Shown one piece after another: positions 5,426 to 7,676 of a stretch of 7,676 bases of DNA. Location of the stretch: positions 1-7,676 of the forward strand of contig JANYDP010000173.1 of assembly GCA_025363535.1 (NCBI GenBank), given 5' to 3'. The stretch comes from Verrucomicrobiota bacterium. GTDB taxonomy: Bacteria; Verrucomicrobiota; Verrucomicrobiia; Limisphaerales; CAIQOK01. Each line of letters opens with the position of its first letter. The stretch's first letter is position 1. Position numbers and translations under genes: made by a program. A model generated the notes under the pieces. That model had not been told where the DNA came from, ran no database searches, and saw only the letters and a list, made by a program, of their open reading frames with translations.

Positions 5426-6520
5426 ATGAATACTGACACGCCCCGCGTTTTCATCGCCGCGACCCGACAGAACGACGGCAAGACCACCACCTCGCTGGGG
5501 TTGATCGCCGCGTTGCAGCAGCATTTTCCCCGCGTCGGTTATATCAAACCGGTCGGCCAGCGCTTCGTTGAAGTGGACGAGCACAAGATTGACGAGGACA
5601 CGGTATTGATGGACAGCGTGTACCGGTTGAACTGTCCGCTGGTGGACATGAGTCCCATCGCGGTGGAGCCGGATTTCACCCGCAAATATCTTCAGCAATC
5701 CAACAACGAGGCGCTCGTCAAAAAAATTCAAAAGGCCTTCGACCGCGTCGCCTGGGAAAAAGAATTCGTTTTATGCGAAGGTTCCGGCCACGCGGGCGTT
5801 GGTTCGGTCTTTGATTTGTCGAACGCACAGGTCGCCAAAATTCTCGGGGCCAAGGTCATCATCGTCACGCGCGGCGGCATCGGCAAACCGATTGACGAGG
5901 TCTGCCTTAACCAGGCGCTGTTTGAAAAGGAAGGCGTCGAGATCATCGGCGTCATTCTCAACAAGGTGCTCGGCGAAAAAATGGATTCCGTCACCGACTT
6001 TGCGCGGCGCGGCCTGAAGCGCAAGGGACTCGAATTGCTCGGCGTCATTCCGCACCAGAGCCTGCTTTCCAGTCCGACCGTCGAGCTGGTCCGTGAAGAA
6101 TTGGGCGCGGAACTCCTGAACACGGGCGGCGACCGGCGCGGTCTTATTTCCAACGTGATCGTCGGCGACATGGGGGCCGAGCGCGCCCTCAATTTTTTCA
6201 AGCGCGGCGCCCTGCTCATCACGCCCGGCGGACGAGACGACATCATCCTCGCCGCCATTACCAGTCTGGACGGACATCCCGCCAACCGCATCGCCGGCGT
6301 CGTCCTCACGGGCAACGTGCGGCCGACCGGAGCCTTGTTGAAAATTATTGAAACCATGCCCGTGCCCGTGCTGCTGGCGACTCAGGACAGTTATGAAGTC
6401 GCGTCAATTGTCCATGACCTGACGGTAAAGACGCGCCCGTCCGACGCGGAAAAAATTTCCCTCATCCGCGATCTGATTGCCAAGAAAGTCAACCTGCCCA
6501 AAATTCTGGAGTCGCTCTGA
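5426..6520 (+). CDS. BioD-like P-loop plus DRTGG-domain protein (Pta N-terminal-half homologue)
   Basis: This 364-aa protein has a BioD-like (AAA_26, COG0857-type) P-loop domain at about 5-215 and a DRTGG domain at about 220-330, followed by a short helical tail. The nucleotide loop reads A-T-R-Q-N-D-G-K19-T20-T, and a BioD-like E118-G-S-G-H segment follows. The DRTGG part shows L-I-S-N-V-I-V-G-D-M-G-A, then I-T-P-G-G-R-D-D-I-I. These two domains make up the N-terminal half of long Pta enzymes, where they influence allosteric control. As a separate gene right after a short Pta, it is plausibly a trans-acting regulatory subunit (inference). A dethiobiotin synthetase function is unlikely because of the DRTGG domain and the absence of other bio genes. 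No Shine-Dalgarno sequence is seen before the ATG, and the 46-nt spacer to pta carries no clear promoter, suggesting co-transcription. Confidence 0.85.
   Translation: MNTDTPRVFIAATRQNDGKTTTSLGLIAALQQHFPRVGYIKPVGQRFVEVDEHKIDEDTVLMDSVYRLNCPLVDMSPIAVEPDFTRKYLQQSNNEALVKKIQKAFDRVAWEKEFVLCEGSGHAGVGSVFDLSNAQVAKILGAKVIIVTRGGIGKPIDEVCLNQALFEKEGVEIIGVILNKVLGEKMDSVTDFARRGLKRKGLELLGVIPHQSLLSSPTVELVREELGAELLNTGGDRRGLISNVIVGDMGAERALNFFKRGALLITPGGRDDIILAAITSLDGHPANRIAGVVLTGNVRPTGALLKIIETMPVPVLLATQDSYEVASIVHDLTVKTRPSDAEKISLIRDLIAKKVNLPKILESL
6508..6511 (+). promoter_or_regulatory. Ribosome site (GGAG) for hisC
   Basis: GGAG lies 8 nt before the ATG at 6520, inside the last codons of the preceding gene. It supports the overlapping TGATG start of hisC. 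Confidence 0.6.
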
Positions 6521-7626
6521 TGTCCCTCCCCTACCCTGTTAATCCGGCGTTAAAAGATCTGCCCGTCTATCAACCCGGTCGCCCCATCGAGGACGTCGCC
6601 CGCGAACTCGGCCTGCCCGCCGCGAGCATCATCAAACTGGCCTCCAACGAAAATCCGCTCGGCCCCTCGCCCGCTGCCCTGGCCGCGATGCAAAAAGTCC
6701 TGGGCAGCCTGAACCTTTATCCCGACGGCAATGCCTTCAAACTAAAACAAAAACTGGCTGAAAAACTGGGGGTCTCCCCTGCCCACTTGGTCCTCGGCAA
6801 CGGCTCCAACGAGATCATTGAGTTCGTCGGCCACGCATTGCTCGCGCCCGGTGCGGAAGTCGTGGTGTCGCAATTCTGTTTCGCAATCTATCCGCTGGTG
6901 ACGAAAATTTTCAACGCGAACCTCGTCACCGTTCCCGCCAAAAATCACGGCCACGATCTGGACGCAATGCTCCGTGCGATCACGCCGCAAACCCGCGTCA
7001 TCTTCGTCGCCAATCCCAACAACCCGACCGGCACCTCGGTTTCCAAAGCCGAACTGCTCGCGTTCGCCGAAAAAATCCCCCCGCACGTTCTGCTTGTGAT
7101 GGACGAGGCCTACATCGAATTTCTCGACGACGCGGCGGATTTTATTTCCGGCATTCGCGCCGGCCAGCGGCCGAACGTTCTGCTCATGCGGACATTTTCA
7201 AAAATCTTTGGTCTCGCCGGGTTGCGCATCGGCTACGGCGTCGCGCAGCCGGAATTGATCACGGCGCTCGAAAAAATCCGGCAGCCGTTCAACATCAATT
7301 CCATCGCCCAGGCTGGTGCATTGGCGGCGTTGGACGATGACGAACACACCCGCAAGACCCGCGCAAACAACGCAGCGGGATTGAAGTTTTACGAGGAGAC
7401 CTTCCGCAATTTAAAATTGGAATTCATTCCGTCGGCGGCCAATTTTATTTTGGTTCGCGTCGGTAACGGCCAGCAGGTGTTTGAGCGGTTGCAGAAGCAA
7501 GGGGTGATCGTCCGGCCGATGGGCGGCTACCAGCTCGGCGATTGGATACGGATTTCCGTGGGCACCCCGACAGAAAATGAGCGCTGCGGGAAGGCGCTGG
7601 GCGCCGCGGTGTCTGGGGTTTATTGA
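6520..7626 (+). CDS. hisC: Histidinol-phosphate aminotransferase
   Basis: This 368-aa, fold-type I, PLP-dependent enzyme should convert imidazole-acetol phosphate plus glutamate to histidinol phosphate plus 2-oxoglutarate in histidine synthesis. Motifs in order are K-L-A-S-N-E-N-P-L-G (39-48), Y67-P-D-G, G-N-G-S-N-E (93-98), N-P-N-N168-P-T-G (165-171), M-D195-E-A-Y (194-198), R-T-F-S-K228 with K228 as the Schiff-base Lys, G-L-A-G-L-R236-I-G-Y-G, and C-terminal R-I-S-V-G (344-348). The length is normal and complete. The start overlaps the preceding stop by one base (TGATG), so translation is coupled. No other his genes are in the window. Some HisC homologues also, or instead, transaminate aromatic amino-acid precursors, so the in vivo substrate range is not settled by sequence. 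Confidence 0.9.
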   Translation: MSLPYPVNPALKDLPVYQPGRPIEDVARELGLPAASIIKLASNENPLGPSPAALAAMQKVLGSLNLYPDGNAFKLKQKLAEKLGVSPAHLVLGNGSNEIIEFVGHALLAPGAEVVVSQFCFAIYPLVTKIFNANLVTVPAKNHGHDLDAMLRAITPQTRVIFVANPNNPTGTSVSKAELLAFAEKIPPHVLLVMDEAYIEFLDDAADFISGIRAGQRPNVLLMRTFSKIFGLAGLRIGYGVAQPELITALEKIRQPFNINSIAQAGALAALDDDEHTRKTRANNAAGLKFYEETFRNLKLEFIPSAANFILVRVGNGQQVFERLQKQGVIVRPMGGYQLGDWIRISVGTPTENERCGKALGAAVSGVY

Positions 7627-7651
7627 GACTCGTGCAATTGAGTGACGGGGC

Positions 7652-7667
7652 GCGACCATCAGGTCGC
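7652..7667 (+). terminator. Perfect small hairpin after hisC
   Basis: GCGACC (7652-7657) and GGTCGC (7662-7667) form a perfect 6-bp stem with an ATCA loop, 25 nt after the hisC stop. Only two T residues follow and the window ends, so termination is possible but unproven. It could equally be part of a downstream feature. Confidence 0.3.
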
Positions 7668-7676
7668 TTCACCGCC

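Noticed and set aside
5426..6520. Dethiobiotin synthetase (bioD)
   Set aside because: The P-loop domain is BioD-like, but the DRTGG domain and the pta neighbour match the Pta N-terminal-half family instead.
1..7676. CRISPR arrays, tRNA/rRNA genes, transposases or integrase sites
   Set aside because: No periodic repeats, cloverleaf-like segments, conserved rRNA stretches or mobile-element proteins could be seen on either strand.

Overview
This is a GC-rich bacterial chromosomal segment with every supported gene on the + strand. I infer the organism, with modest confidence, to be a Verrucomicrobiota-type bacterium. The reasons are the GC-rich coding sequence with A-rich intergenic leaders, the lack of Shine-Dalgarno sequences before transcription-unit-initial genes, and the gene families present. 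There is no rRNA, tRNA, CRISPR array, transposase or other mobile-element signature, so this looks like core chromosome.

Region 1 (1-3546) is a dense two-component/phosphorelay operon. It opens with the C-terminal end of a protein carrying two tandem receiver (REC) domains, most likely the tail of a large hybrid histidine kinase whose sensor and kinase parts lie left of the window. Next come a REC-PP2C (RsbU/SpoIIE-type) phosphatase, a REC-Hpt protein, and a second REC-Hpt-like protein whose Hpt domain has Ser where the phosphoacceptor His should be. The first two junctions are 4-nt ATGA stop/start overlaps. The third has an apparent 84-nt gap, but a +1 reading frame leaving an A8 run, or a 33-codon small ORF, closes that gap with another ATGA. 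In total there are five receivers, one intact Hpt, one apparently dead Hpt and one output phosphatase. This suggests a branched relay controlling a Ser/Thr phosphatase, probably in a partner-switching pathway whose STAS/anti-sigma partners are not in the window.

Region 2 (3547-4323) holds a single-gene peroxiredoxin unit. It has its own sigma70-like promoter upstream and an AT-rich terminator-like hairpin downstream. An 11-bp AT-rich direct repeat brackets the gene.

Region 3 (4324-7626) is a metabolic cluster: a short, catalytic-domain-only phosphate acetyltransferase (pta); a separate protein with the BioD-like P-loop plus DRTGG domains that form the N-terminal half of long Pta enzymes such as that of E. 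coli; and hisC (histidinol-phosphate aminotransferase), coupled to the preceding gene by a TGATG overlap. The first two look like a split Pta with the domain order inverted. The last 50 bases contain a small perfect hairpin after hisC.

Nothing here is clearly a wholly new system. The points most worth checking are the His-to-Ser Hpt, the possible frameshift or small ORF between the two REC-Hpt genes, and the split Pta arrangement.
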